Positions 55,400-63,701 of a DNA stretch of 64,000 nucleotides are shown piece after piece; position 1 is the first letter of the stretch, and every line of letters begins with the position of its first letter. Under the pieces are notes generated by a model. That model did not search any database and was not told the DNA's origin. It was given only the letters and a program-made list of their open reading frames with translations. Origin of the DNA: an uncultured Porphyromonadaceae bacterium (GTDB taxonomy: Bacteria > Bacteroidota > Bacteroidia > Bacteroidales > Muribaculaceae); the NCBI GenBank assembly GCA_947643665.1, contig CANRWW010000004.1, positions 27,010-91,009 of the forward strand, written 5' to 3'. A program made the position numbers and the translations under genes.

Positions 55400-55431
55400 C
55401 AAAGTTACGATAATTATTTTGAGCTCACAAC
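55400..55431 (-). promoter_or_regulatory. Promoter of the 44+156-residue operon
   Basis: On the minus strand, GTTG (55431-55428), exactly 20 bases, TAACTTTG (55407-55400). The rest of the 325-base gap to the next gene is AT-rich with no gene I can support; a plus-strand -7 box is listed separately. Confidence 0.78.
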
Positions 55432-55668
55432 TTTTGCAAGTGCTAATTATTATACTGTTCAAATTATTAACACTTTTCATTATTATATAGTTCTAAAAGA
55501 ATATGGAGAACATCTTAACCTATATTCTCCATTCCTTCCTTATTACAGTGCTCGGTCTGCTGCTTGTGCAGATGCCGAGACTGTTGCAATTCATCACTCC
55601 AAATGTCCAACCTGCCTATTTTGGGGGGGATAAGTCCGCTCAATGCTCTAAAATTCAAATATTTTTGT

Positions 55669-55676
55669 TATATTTG
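55669..55676 (+). promoter_or_regulatory. Candidate -7 box of the secreted 225-residue protein gene
   Basis: TATATTTG, 24 bases before the ATG at 55701; no -33 TTTG at the standard spacing. Confidence 0.5.
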
Positions 55677-55700
55677 TAGCCTAACTAAAACATTTCATCA

Positions 55701-56378
55701 ATGAGAAAACTTTTAGCTATCATTTTTATGCTTATTATCGGCTATACCGCATTTGCCGACGATAATCCTGAAGCATATAAAGTCAAAGTAACAAAGGCGG
55801 ACGGAACTGTCTTTGAAGGGTACAACGATACTAAGTTTGAACAATATCTCAAACCAAAGGTTACATCTGTTTCCATCAGTTCAGAGTTCAAAGGCCCAGC
55901 CGTTAAATATTCGAGTGATGAGGTAAAGCGAGTGGAATTCATTGCCTTGACAATGGATTCAATTCCTATGATTTTTGAGGCTGTAAAAGCGCAAACGAAA
56001 CTCCCGAATCTTTTTAGCAAAAATCCTAAACCATACAAGGAGCCTGTATTCTTGCGGTTAATATATGATGGCGAAAACGTTAAAGGTTATGCTATGCCAT
56101 ATACCGACCATACTTTCACGCATAAGCCGAATATAATGACGGTGCATTATACATGGCGATATTTCTATTTAACCAAAGACTCCGATGTCGCAAAAACATA
56201 TTGGGATGATACCGATGGCATAGTTCCAAATATGAAGAAAGTTATGAAATTTTATTTCAGAGAATTTCCTGACATAGTGAAAATGATAGACAATGACGAG
56301 CTTACCCCCCAAATGTTCAGAGAAAATCCAGCTATTGTCTTGCTCTTAATGGATAAAACCTATCAGCCTAAGCCATAA
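55701..56378 (+). CDS. Secreted 225-residue protein of unknown function
   Basis: A signal peptide (MRKLLAIIFMLIIGYTAFA) precedes DDNPEAYKVKVTKADG. The mature part has a beta-rich first half that resembles nothing I can name (FEGYNDTKFEQYL, VKYSSDEVKRVEF) and an aromatic second half (HYTWRYFYLTKDSDVAKTYW, MKFYFREFPDIVKMIDND). There is no lipobox. It is probably periplasmic. It is a single gene between its own -7 box and a terminator, in the accessory region after tRNA-Ser, and its AT-rich codons resemble the neighbouring island genes. Confidence 0.7.
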   Translation: MRKLLAIIFMLIIGYTAFADDNPEAYKVKVTKADGTVFEGYNDTKFEQYLKPKVTSVSISSEFKGPAVKYSSDEVKRVEFIALTMDSIPMIFEAVKAQTKLPNLFSKNPKPYKEPVFLRLIYDGENVKGYAMPYTDHTFTHKPNIMTVHYTWRYFYLTKDSDVAKTYWDDTDGIVPNMKKVMKFYFREFPDIVKMIDNDELTPQMFRENPAIVLLLMDKTYQPKP

Positions 56379-56405
56379 TAAGCACTTCTCTTCGCAAACC
56401 TTATA

Positions 56406-56456
56406 CCGTCCATAACTTTGTGGTAAACAACCACAAATTGTGGACGTTTCTTTTTT
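56406..56456 (+). terminator. Terminator of the secreted-protein gene
   Basis: CGTCCA...TTTGTGG and CCACAAA...TGGACG arms around a 7-base loop, followed by TTTCTTTTTT. Confidence 0.72.
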
Positions 56457-56897
56457 CTAGCCTATATTACAACTCCGTTGAAAACGTACTGGGACATGAA
56501 GCCCGTGCAGCGGTCACTCTCATCACAGCCTTCGTAGTATGTATCAGGTTGATACCCAAATTTCGGTTAAGATTTGACGGCTATTTGATCCGAGAAGAAA
56601 TCGGTTCACCGATTTGCCGCTTCAATCTTCGTTTCCATCACCACATCAACATAGACCTGTGTCTAAGCGATTTTCTTACAGGATTTTTTATTTTAGAGTA
56701 ACTCATTTTCTTAAGAAGCTGTCGGGATGTTTTTAACAGCATGGCATGCCGTAATTGTATTTAATACACCGTCGTTTATCGCCTAAGCATGTCGTGATTA
56801 GCCATGCGACACGATCATGCAATCAAAGTTTGGAAGGCTACTAATCAAATAAAACCGGCATCCATGCGTTATCTATCTGATATATTATCAATGGACA
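56457..56897. other. 441-base stretch without a recognisable gene
   Basis: Open frames here give no protein-like sequence I can support on either strand. A frame on the plus strand to about 56701 contains no family motif. Small inverted repeats such as GTATCA-GGT-TGATAC (about 56538-56552) occur. It may hold decayed coding sequence from the island edge. Confidence 0.4.
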
Positions 56898-57656
56898 ATG
56901 GATAAAAGAATGGCAGGGAATATGGTAATGTGGAATCCATGGCATGGATGCCATAAAATAAGCGAAGGATGCAGGCATTGTTACGTATATCGTGAAGACG
57001 CTGCTTTCAAAACTGCCATATCTCCAAATGAAGTAAGGAAGACTGCGTCATTTGACCTTCCTCTTCGCAGGGATCGTAAAAGGAATTGGAAATTTCCATC
57101 AGGAACCTTGTTTGGGCTATGCTTCACCTCAGATTTTCTTATCCAGGAAGCCGACGAATGGCGAAACGGGATTTGGGAAATTATCCGTTTGAGAAACGAT
57201 TGTAATTTTATATTTTTTACCAAACGTATTGACAGGCTACAACAGTGCCTGCCTTCTGATTGGAATATGGGATATGACAATGTTGTAATCGGATGTACGG
57301 CAGAAAACCAGAAAATGGCTGATTACCGTTTGCCTATATTTATCAGCCTGCCAATCAAACACCGTCTTATAATTGTGGCTCCCATGATTGAGCGGATAGA
57401 ACTGTCGCCATACCTGCACAATCATTTGATCAAGGAGGTGTCTGTAGGAGGAGAGTCCGGTAAATATGCCAGATGCCTGGATATTCGCTGGGTAGAGGAT
57501 CTGCGCCGCCAATGCACCGATAATGAAATTTCTTTTACGTTCCACCAGACCGGATCATACCTTAAAAAAGATAACCGGATCTACAACATACCACGCGAAC
57601 ATCAACATTCCCAAGCTAAAAAGGCGAACTTGAATATAAGATTTCCAGAAATTTAA
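56898..57656 (+). CDS. DUF5131 family protein (phage Gp37/Gp68-like)
   Basis: The 252-residue protein has an N-terminal CX6CX2C cluster (Cys18, Cys25, Cys28 in WNPWHGCHKISEGCRHCYV), preceded by the WNPWHGC motif typical of DUF5131. FTSDFLIQEADEWR, FFTKRIDRLQQCLP and VSVGGESGKYARCLDIRWVEDLRRQC follow. The cysteine pattern and predicted barrel resemble radical-SAM-like enzymes, but the spacing is not CX3CX2C. The family is widespread in phages and bacteria; function unproven. Met1 or Met5 could start it. It is convergent with the U32 gene (7-base gap). Confidence 0.82.
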   Translation: MDKRMAGNMVMWNPWHGCHKISEGCRHCYVYREDAAFKTAISPNEVRKTASFDLPLRRDRKRNWKFPSGTLFGLCFTSDFLIQEADEWRNGIWEIIRLRNDCNFIFFTKRIDRLQQCLPSDWNMGYDNVVIGCTAENQKMADYRLPIFISLPIKHRLIIVAPMIERIELSPYLHNHLIKEVSVGGESGKYARCLDIRWVEDLRRQCTDNEISFTFHQTGSYLKKDNRIYNIPREHQHSQAKKANLNIRFPEI

Positions 57657-57663
57657 ATATTGA

Positions 57664-59538
57664 TTATTTATTATCCAGATGTACATTCATCCGACAATTG
57701 CGACAGTCAAATTCCAACCTGAACCTGGTGGAGCCAGACGTAAGATATAACTTTTGAGGCAATTTACCAGAAAAACTGGTTTTCAGGCAAGCCCCAAGTT
57801 CACGCCTGAGGCAATAACGCGTCTGCATTACTCTTGTATCTGATTTAAGAAAACACGGGGAGACTTCAATCGCTTCCGGAAACGGGGCATCTGAATTATA
57901 AATTCCCTCATAAAATTCACGCGCAAGCGAATTTGCTATATTATCATGCCGTGACAGCCCTGTTGCTGAATGATGCGATTTACTGCAAATAGACGACTGG
58001 CGTCTGAAACCGGTAACATGAGTGGCCGCATATGTATGCTGCAGAGCAGCAATTGCACTCCTCCTTAGAGAAGCCAATATGGAAGATGGCACAAATCTGT
58101 CACCGAGACTATCTTGCAGACGACACAATTCAAAATCCGTATCGCCGAGTTTAGACAGGACACGGCGGCGCCCGTCATCCTGAGGTGTCTTTGCCTGCTG
58201 GCAATCGCATTCGCACGCCTCTGCCACCGACACCCCATCTTCATCTGTAACCTCAAGCACAATACGGTCACCAACACCACGCAAAAGCATGTCTATTGAT
58301 ATCTTCCGGTTACCGGCAGACTGCTCAATCAGTCTGTTCCAATCACGATCAGAATTCCGATAAAGCCTGGTTCCTGAGGACAACGTTGCATCTGAAGCCA
58401 AATACAATATATTGCCATTGACACGGTTTACCCTGAAACCGCAATATTCCCCTGCGGGATTGAAACAACCTATACCGTCTCCATTGCTCAAAGGCACCTT
58501 AAGTCTGACTTTGAGTTCACGCCGCGCAATCTGGCAGACTACGGCGCCAACTTCTTCACCAATCCATTTTGGGGTATTGAATGAAGCCAATCCCACATTG
58601 TCAGATAATTTTGGCTGCAAAAAATATGATGTAAAGCCCCTGTTGAAACTTTTTTTCACCTCGGGAACAAATACCGGATGGGAATGGCCTTTGGATGCAC
58701 GCCTGAAATGGCCGCCCGATGATGCTATCGCCCGGTCAAGCGCCTCACTATAAGCTGCTACCACATTTTTTACATACCCTTCATCCTTAAGACGTCCTTC
58801 TATCTTAAATGAAGTGATACCTGCATCAAGCATATCTCCGATATGATCAATGCGGTTCATATCCTTCAAGGACAATAGGTATTTGCCTTGGAGGATCTTT
58901 GTGCCAGTTTCATCTTCAAGGTCATATTTGTATCGGCAAATCTGGGCGCATTCTCCCCTATTGGCACTCCTGCCTGTAATAGCGAAACTTGCCTGGCAAT
59001 CTCCACTATAACTGACGCACAACGCCCCATGCACAAAAGCCTCCAACGGAACCGTAGTGATCCCCCTGAACAGCCGTATTTCCTCAAGCGAAAGCTCCCT
59101 GGGAAGCACCAGTTGTGAAAAACCGGCATCTTCAAGGAAACGGGCTTTTTCCGGTGTGCGTATGTCGCATTGTGTTGATGCATGCAAAGGTATAGGAGGT
59201 ATATCCATGCGCAAAACACCCATATCCTGAACAATAATGGCATCAACTCCGATACGCCACAATTTCCTGATAAGGCATTCCACTTCTTTTATCTCGTCTT
59301 CATAAACTATGGTGTTGACAGTAACATATACCTTCACACCAAACCGATGGGCATAGCCGACCACATACTCCACTTCCTCAATTGAGTTTGACGCCTGACT
59401 ACGCGCCCCATGGCCTGAAGCCCCCATATAAACAGCGTCAGCACCATGATCAATGGCTGCAATAGCCGTAGATGCATTGCGCGCCGGCGCAAGGAGTTCT
59501 ACAAGAACGGAAGAGGATGTATGATTTTTTGAAGACAT
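57664..59538 (-). CDS. Peptidase U32 family protein (RlhA/TrhP-like RNA hydroxylation)
   Basis: The 624-residue protein begins MSSKNHTSSSVLVELLAPAR. The U32 core has ELLAPARNASTAIAAIDHGADAVYMG, VYVTVNTIVYEDEI, PLHASTQCDI, and the cysteine signature SGDCQASFAITGRSANRGECAQICR. SFKIEGRLKDEGYV follows. The long C-terminal half matches the length class of E. coli RlhA (23S rRNA C2501 hydroxylation) rather than the shorter TrhP (tRNA U34). Despite the name, peptidase activity is not expected. ATG 59538 is the family start; longer frames run into the promoter TAACTTTG (59563-59556). Confidence 0.85.
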   Translation of the reverse strand: MSSKNHTSSSVLVELLAPARNASTAIAAIDHGADAVYMGASGHGARSQASNSIEEVEYVVGYAHRFGVKVYVTVNTIVYEDEIKEVECLIRKLWRIGVDAIIVQDMGVLRMDIPPIPLHASTQCDIRTPEKARFLEDAGFSQLVLPRELSLEEIRLFRGITTVPLEAFVHGALCVSYSGDCQASFAITGRSANRGECAQICRYKYDLEDETGTKILQGKYLLSLKDMNRIDHIGDMLDAGITSFKIEGRLKDEGYVKNVVAAYSEALDRAIASSGGHFRRASKGHSHPVFVPEVKKSFNRGFTSYFLQPKLSDNVGLASFNTPKWIGEEVGAVVCQIARRELKVRLKVPLSNGDGIGCFNPAGEYCGFRVNRVNGNILYLASDATLSSGTRLYRNSDRDWNRLIEQSAGNRKISIDMLLRGVGDRIVLEVTDEDGVSVAEACECDCQQAKTPQDDGRRRVLSKLGDTDFELCRLQDSLGDRFVPSSILASLRRSAIAALQHTYAATHVTGFRRQSSICSKSHHSATGLSRHDNIANSLAREFYEGIYNSDAPFPEAIEVSPCFLKSDTRVMQTRYCLRRELGACLKTSFSGKLPQKLYLTSGSTRFRLEFDCRNCRMNVHLDNK

Positions 59539-59555
59539 ATGATCAATCTTTTCTG

Positions 59556-59563
59556 CAAAGTTA
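59556..59563 (-). promoter_or_regulatory. Candidate -7 box of the U32 gene
   Basis: TAACTTTG on the minus strand, 17 bases before the ATG; the -33 element is unclear. Confidence 0.55.
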
Positions 59564-59632
59564 ACTCTTTTTCTGAACAAAACAGCCACTTATTTTAAAC
59601 GCTTTTATTGCCTCTGTTTCTTACATTTTTGT

Positions 59633-59640
59633 TAATTTTG
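59633..59640 (+). promoter_or_regulatory. Candidate -7 box of pta-ackA
   Basis: TAATTTTG with ATTG 22 bases upstream (59607-59610), slightly wider than usual, 112 bases before the pta ATG. Confidence 0.55.
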
Positions 59641-59752
59641 CATCATCAACCTCCCGCTCCGGAATCTATATTCCCACAGTATCCTGATTTATATGACAGG
59701 ATAATACCGGAATCAGATCACCAAAGACTAAACGACAAATAACCGGATAAAA

Positions 59753-60763
59753 ATGAAACTTTTTGAACGACTGACACTTCGTGCGAAAGCCAACCGCCGC
59801 CGCATTGTACTCCCTGAAGGTACAGAAGAACGCAATCTCACCGCCGCCGACAGAATTATTGCCGACGAACTGGCAGACATAATCCTGCTTGGCAATCCCG
59901 CCGAAGTGGAAGCCAAAGCAAAAGAACTCGGACTTGAAAATATATCGAATGCCACTGTAATTGACCCACAGGACGAAAAAAACATTGACCATTACGCGCC
60001 ATTGTTTTTCGAACTTAGGAAGAAGAAAGGGATCAGCATGGAAGATGCCCGCAGATTCACAGCCAACGAACTTTACTTCGGGTCGCTCATGGTAAAAGCG
60101 GGCGATGCCGACGGTCTAGTATCAGGTGCAATCCATACTACAGGCGATGTGCTTCGCGCTGCTTTCCAGGTCATAAAGACAGCACCTGGAATAGATACCG
60201 TTTCCGGAGCGTTCATAATGCTTCTGCCTGAAAACAGTCCTTATGGTACAGACGGACTGATGATATTTGCAGATTGTGCCGTAGTGCCGGATCCGGACGC
60301 CCGCCAACTCGCACAAATAGCCGTATGCTCGGCCCGCACCGCAAGCGAAGTGGCAGGCATAGATCCTAAAGTTGCCATACTGTCATTCTCTACCAAAGGG
60401 AGCGCCAAACATGAGCGTGTAGACAAGGTTATTGAAGCCACACGCCTGGCACACGAAATGGCACCGGAACTTCATTTGGACGGCGAACTCCAGACAGATG
60501 CAGCCATCGTGCCGGTAGTGGCAGCTCTCAAAGCCCCCCACAGCGACATTGCCGGCCATGCCAATGTACTAGTGTTCCCTTCGCTTGAAGTAGGTAACAT
60601 CGCATACAAACTGGTGCAGCGCATATCAGGCACAGAAGCGGTAGGTCCGCTCCTCCAAGGTCTTGCCGCCCCCGTAAGCGACCTTTCAAGAGGCTGTGTG
60701 GCAGATGACATATACAAGACAATAATCATGACCGCCAATCAGGCAATCCACGATAAAATCTGA
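59753..60763 (+). CDS. pta: Phosphate acetyltransferase
   Basis: The 336-residue enzyme interconverts acetyl-CoA and acetyl phosphate. It is the short, catalytic-domain-only form, starting MKLFERLTLRAKANRRRIVLPEG. GLVSGAIHTTGDVLRAAFQVI and FADCAVVPDPDARQLAQIAV are family motifs, as are LSFSTKGSAKHERVDKV, DGELQTDAAIVP and GHANVLVFPSLEVGNIAYKL. ackA starts 33 bases downstream, so the pair forms the acetate/ATP pathway of fermentation. Confidence 0.97.
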   Translation: MKLFERLTLRAKANRRRIVLPEGTEERNLTAADRIIADELADIILLGNPAEVEAKAKELGLENISNATVIDPQDEKNIDHYAPLFFELRKKKGISMEDARRFTANELYFGSLMVKAGDADGLVSGAIHTTGDVLRAAFQVIKTAPGIDTVSGAFIMLLPENSPYGTDGLMIFADCAVVPDPDARQLAQIAVCSARTASEVAGIDPKVAILSFSTKGSAKHERVDKVIEATRLAHEMAPELHLDGELQTDAAIVPVVAALKAPHSDIAGHANVLVFPSLEVGNIAYKLVQRISGTEAVGPLLQGLAAPVSDLSRGCVADDIYKTIIMTANQAIHDKI

Positions 60764-60796
60764 AACTCCACATATAATTATAAACCACGAAAAAAA

Positions 60797-62005
60797 ATGA
60801 AAATTCTAGTGCTAAACTGCGGAAGCAGTTCCGTAAAATACAAACTTATTGAAACCTCGAATGACAGCGTAATGGCTGAAGGTGGAGTTGAAAAAATAGG
60901 TCTGCATGACGGATTTCTCAAATACAAACTTTCTGACGGAAGCAAAGCGATAAAGGAACTCGGACTGGTAGACCATAAAGGAGCCGTAAAATCAGTACTT
61001 GACATACTTACAGACCCGGAACTGGGATGTATAAAATCATACGATGAAATAGATGCCGTAGGTCATCGCGTGGTTCATGGCGCTGAGAAATTCAGCAAAA
61101 GCGTATTGCTTACAGACGAAGTGCTCCAGCAGATAAAAGACTGCTACGACCTCGCCCCACTGCATAATCCGGCAAATGTAACCGGCATTGAAGCTGTAGA
61201 AGAAATCCTGCCGGGGATCAAACAGGTCGGAGTGTTTGACACCGCCTTCCATCAGACAATGCCGGCAAAATCATACATGTATCCACTCCCCTACCGTTTC
61301 TATAAAGAAGACGGCGTGAGACGTTACGGATTCCATGGTACAAGCCACCGCTATGTATCAGCACGTGTATGCGAGATATTGGGTGTGGACATGACAACCC
61401 AGAAAATCATTACATGCCACATAGGCAATGGCGGGTCAATAACTGCCGTGCTTTATGGGAAAAGCGTTGATACATCCATGGGACTGACACCCACGGAAGG
61501 ACTTATGATGGGCACACGTGTAGGAGATGTTGATCCGGGTGCCATCACATATCTCATCAAAAAGCATGGCCTCTCCGTAGACGAACTTCAAAAAATAATT
61601 AATAAAGAAAGTGGTGTCCTAGGTGTAAGTGGGCTTTCGTCAGATATGCGTGAAATCGAATCAGCTGTAAATGCCGGGAATGCCCAAGCAACTTTAGCCC
61701 TTGATATGTATGAACAACGCATCACCAAATACATAGGCGCATATGCAGCCGAAATGGGAGGCGTGGACATAATCGTCTTTACTGGTGGAGTTGGCGAAAA
61801 CCAGACCGGAGTACGCGCTAATGTGTGCGCTCCACTACAGTTCATGGGAGTAGAGATTGATCATGATATAAATGCAGCCACAAGGGGAACAGAAACCGTA
61901 ATATCCTCAGCGACATCAAAAGTCAAAGTTGTTGTAGTACCGACAGACGAGGAGCTGATGATCGCACGTGATACGGAATCAATTGTCTGCGGAAAAAAGT
62001 GCTGA
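60797..62005 (+). CDS. ackA: Acetate kinase
   Basis: The 402-residue ASKHA-fold kinase makes acetate and ATP from acetyl phosphate and ADP. MKILVLNCGSSSVKYKL at the start is the first phosphate-binding segment. Others are HRVVHGAEKFS, FDTAFHQTMPAKSYMYPLPYRFY, RRYGFHGTSHRYV, CHIGNGGSITAV, DTSMGLTPTEGLMMGTRVGDVDPG, and VFTGGVGENQTGVR near the end. It is cotranscribed with pta, with a strong terminator at 62134-62170. The 200 bases after it contain no other gene I can support. Confidence 0.97.
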   Translation: MKILVLNCGSSSVKYKLIETSNDSVMAEGGVEKIGLHDGFLKYKLSDGSKAIKELGLVDHKGAVKSVLDILTDPELGCIKSYDEIDAVGHRVVHGAEKFSKSVLLTDEVLQQIKDCYDLAPLHNPANVTGIEAVEEILPGIKQVGVFDTAFHQTMPAKSYMYPLPYRFYKEDGVRRYGFHGTSHRYVSARVCEILGVDMTTQKIITCHIGNGGSITAVLYGKSVDTSMGLTPTEGLMMGTRVGDVDPGAITYLIKKHGLSVDELQKIINKESGVLGVSGLSSDMREIESAVNAGNAQATLALDMYEQRITKYIGAYAAEMGGVDIIVFTGGVGENQTGVRANVCAPLQFMGVEIDHDINAATRGTETVISSATSKVKVVVVPTDEELMIARDTESIVCGKKC

Positions 62006-62133
62006 CAAGCTACAACAATAAAAATATGGTGTGACATAATGGCTCATAAGGGACGTTTCATGAGATTCGGTCATCGCCCACATGCTCTTACCATATGAAC
62101 CATTGGAACTTGCACCACCCCCATACAGATACA

Positions 62134-62170
62134 AAAAAGGCTATGTGCCTTACGGACACATAGCCTTTTT
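62134..62170 (+). terminator. pta-ackA terminator
   Basis: AAAAAGGCTATGTG and CACATAGCCTTTTT form a 14-bp stem with a 9-base loop. Confidence 0.88.
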
Positions 62171-62206
62171 AAATATTCTCAAAACTCCAAAAGCCACACT
62201 TTCACT

Positions 62207-63091
62207 ATGCTAGACTTTATAACATGGACAGCCAACCCTATCTTGATTGGTAATCCGGTGACTATAAGATGGTACGGATTAATGTTCGTCATTGGTTTTT
62301 ACCTCGGATACCTCATAATGGCGCGAATTTTCCGCCATGAAGGCGCACCGGAAAAATGGCTTGGATCACTGCTCGTATATGTAGTAGTGGCAACTATTGT
62401 TGGCGCCCGGCTGGGACATGTATTTTTCTATGCCTGGGACTATTATTCACAACACCCAATTGAAATCCTGTATACATGGGAAGGTGGCCTGGCAAGCCAT
62501 GGGGGAACAATAGGCATAATGATCGCCATAATCCTATTCTCCATTTTCGTGACAAAAAAAAGTCCTTTTTGGACTTTTGACCGCCTGGTAATACCTATAG
62601 CGCTTGTAGGAGCCCTCATACGCATAGGCAATCTTATGAACCATGAAATATACGGGCACCCGACAGATCTTCCATGGGGATTCAGATTCATTACAAATAT
62701 CCACGGATGGATAAATGGAGCCGAACCAGTTTTTTCCCAACCATCACACCCTACGCAACTTTATGAGGCAGGATGTTATCTAGCCTTGTTTGCACTGTTG
62801 ATGTGGATGTATTGGAAAAAAAATGCCGAAAAACGGCCAGGGCTGCTATTCGGAGTTTTTTTCGTAGTGCTGTTTACCTGCCGGTTCCTTATAGAGTTCG
62901 TTAAAAATCCACAGGAAGAATTTGAAATTGATATGATGCTGAATATGGGACAATGGTTGTCAATACCATTTATACTTATGGGTATAGGCTTCATAATCTA
63001 TGCCCTTATAAGACCTGCAGTGCCAGTGTCATTCCCAAACAAATTCGCAGAACAACTGTCCGGAAATACAAATAAGAGTGGAAAAAGATAA
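62207..63091 (+). CDS. lgt: Prolipoprotein diacylglyceryl transferase
   Basis: The 294-residue inner-membrane enzyme transfers diacylglycerol from phosphatidylglycerol to the lipobox cysteine, the step before LspA. About seven membrane helices. TIRWYGLMFVIGFYLGYLI, ARLGHVFFYAWDYY, WEGGLASHGGTIGIM and GALIRIGNLMNHEIYG (catalytic region) are seen, then SHPTQLYEAGCYLALF and FLIEFVKNPQE. It starts 36 bases after the ackA terminator and no clear -7 box is seen. tmRNA follows. Confidence 0.95.
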   Translation: MLDFITWTANPILIGNPVTIRWYGLMFVIGFYLGYLIMARIFRHEGAPEKWLGSLLVYVVVATIVGARLGHVFFYAWDYYSQHPIEILYTWEGGLASHGGTIGIMIAIILFSIFVTKKSPFWTFDRLVIPIALVGALIRIGNLMNHEIYGHPTDLPWGFRFITNIHGWINGAEPVFSQPSHPTQLYEAGCYLALFALLMWMYWKKNAEKRPGLLFGVFFVVLFTCRFLIEFVKNPQEEFEIDMMLNMGQWLSIPFILMGIGFIIYALIRPAVPVSFPNKFAEQLSGNTNKSGKR

Positions 63092-63164
63092 TCTCCAGAT
63101 ACGTGTACATCTCAACTTCAACGCCTAACATAGAAGTTAAATAAACTTAAATAGCGTTATTTTA

Positions 63165-63196
63165 TTTGTTATGCAATTAAAATAGTGCTATTTTTG
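63165..63196 (+). promoter_or_regulatory. tmRNA promoter inside an inverted repeat
   Basis: TTTG at 63165-63168, exactly 20 bases, TATTTTTG at 63189-63196. AATAGCGTTATTTTA (from about 63150) and TAAAATAGTGCTATT (to about 63193) are 13/15 complementary around it. Confidence 0.8.
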
Positions 63197-63231
63197 TATA
63201 CCTATACGCCAAAGCGTAATGGCAAAAACAC

Positions 63232-63627
63232 GGGGATGACCGGTTTTGACAGCGCGTAGAGGTGGTGTGTAAGCATGCAGAGCAACGATGCCTACGCTCT
63301 ATAATCAGAGACATCACAAATTTAAATGGCGAAAATAACTACGCTCTTGCTGCTTAATCGAAGTACAGTAGATTAACTTAATCTCCGCAACAGTTGCAGA
63401 GACAAGACATCGCCCGATTGTCCTCTTCCCGAGACTAATTGACAAGGCGGTGCAAATAAATCGGGAATAGGGAACCGAGAGTCGCGCGAAGTTTCCGAAA
63501 TTTTAGCGAATAAGGACGGCGTTGGTAGTCGAGAGCCTGCGACGTCACGAAAACCAAGTCACGACTAAGCATGTAGAAAGCTCATTAGTTCCGCGTTTGG
63601 ACGGGGGTTCAAGTCCCCCCATCTCCA
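63232..63627 (+). ncRNA. ssrA: Transfer-messenger RNA
   Basis: The 5' end GGGGATG pairs with CATCTCC (63620-63626), with discriminator A at 63627. The tRNA-like domain has the GGTTCAAGTCC T arm, and the 5' end carries the conserved ACCGGTTTTGACAGCG. The tag reading frame at 63328-63357 reads GGC GAA AAT AAC TAC GCT CTT GCT GCT TAA: GENNYALAA, ending in the ClpXP-type ALAA. The following pseudoknot region contains several GC-rich pairings. It rescues ribosomes stalled on broken mRNA with SmpB. Confidence 0.97.
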
Positions 63628-63654
63628 CTTGTTACATAGGACGAAATCAGTCCG

Positions 63655-63701
63655 AACACTAAGAGCCTCAGCCTATTTGATAGACTGAGGCTCTTAGTGT
63701 T
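63655..63701 (+). terminator. tmRNA terminator
   Basis: AACACTAAGAGCCTCAG and CTGAGGCTCTTAGTGTT: a perfect 17-bp stem with a 13-base loop and a short T tail. Outer AGGACG/CGTCCT arms extend it. Confidence 0.82.

Noticed and set aside
55265..55633. Plus-strand 122-codon frame over the island promoter
   Set aside because: It crosses the minus-strand 44-codon gene and its consensus promoter, and the sequence is not protein-like.
56420..56701. 93-codon plus-strand frame after the secreted-protein gene
   Set aside because: It begins inside a terminator hairpin and shows no motif; it might be decayed coding sequence but cannot be supported.
52732..56897. Second attachment site (copy of the tRNA-Ser 3' end)
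   Set aside because: I looked for a repeat of CGAATCTCGTCCTCTCC downstream and did not find one by eye.
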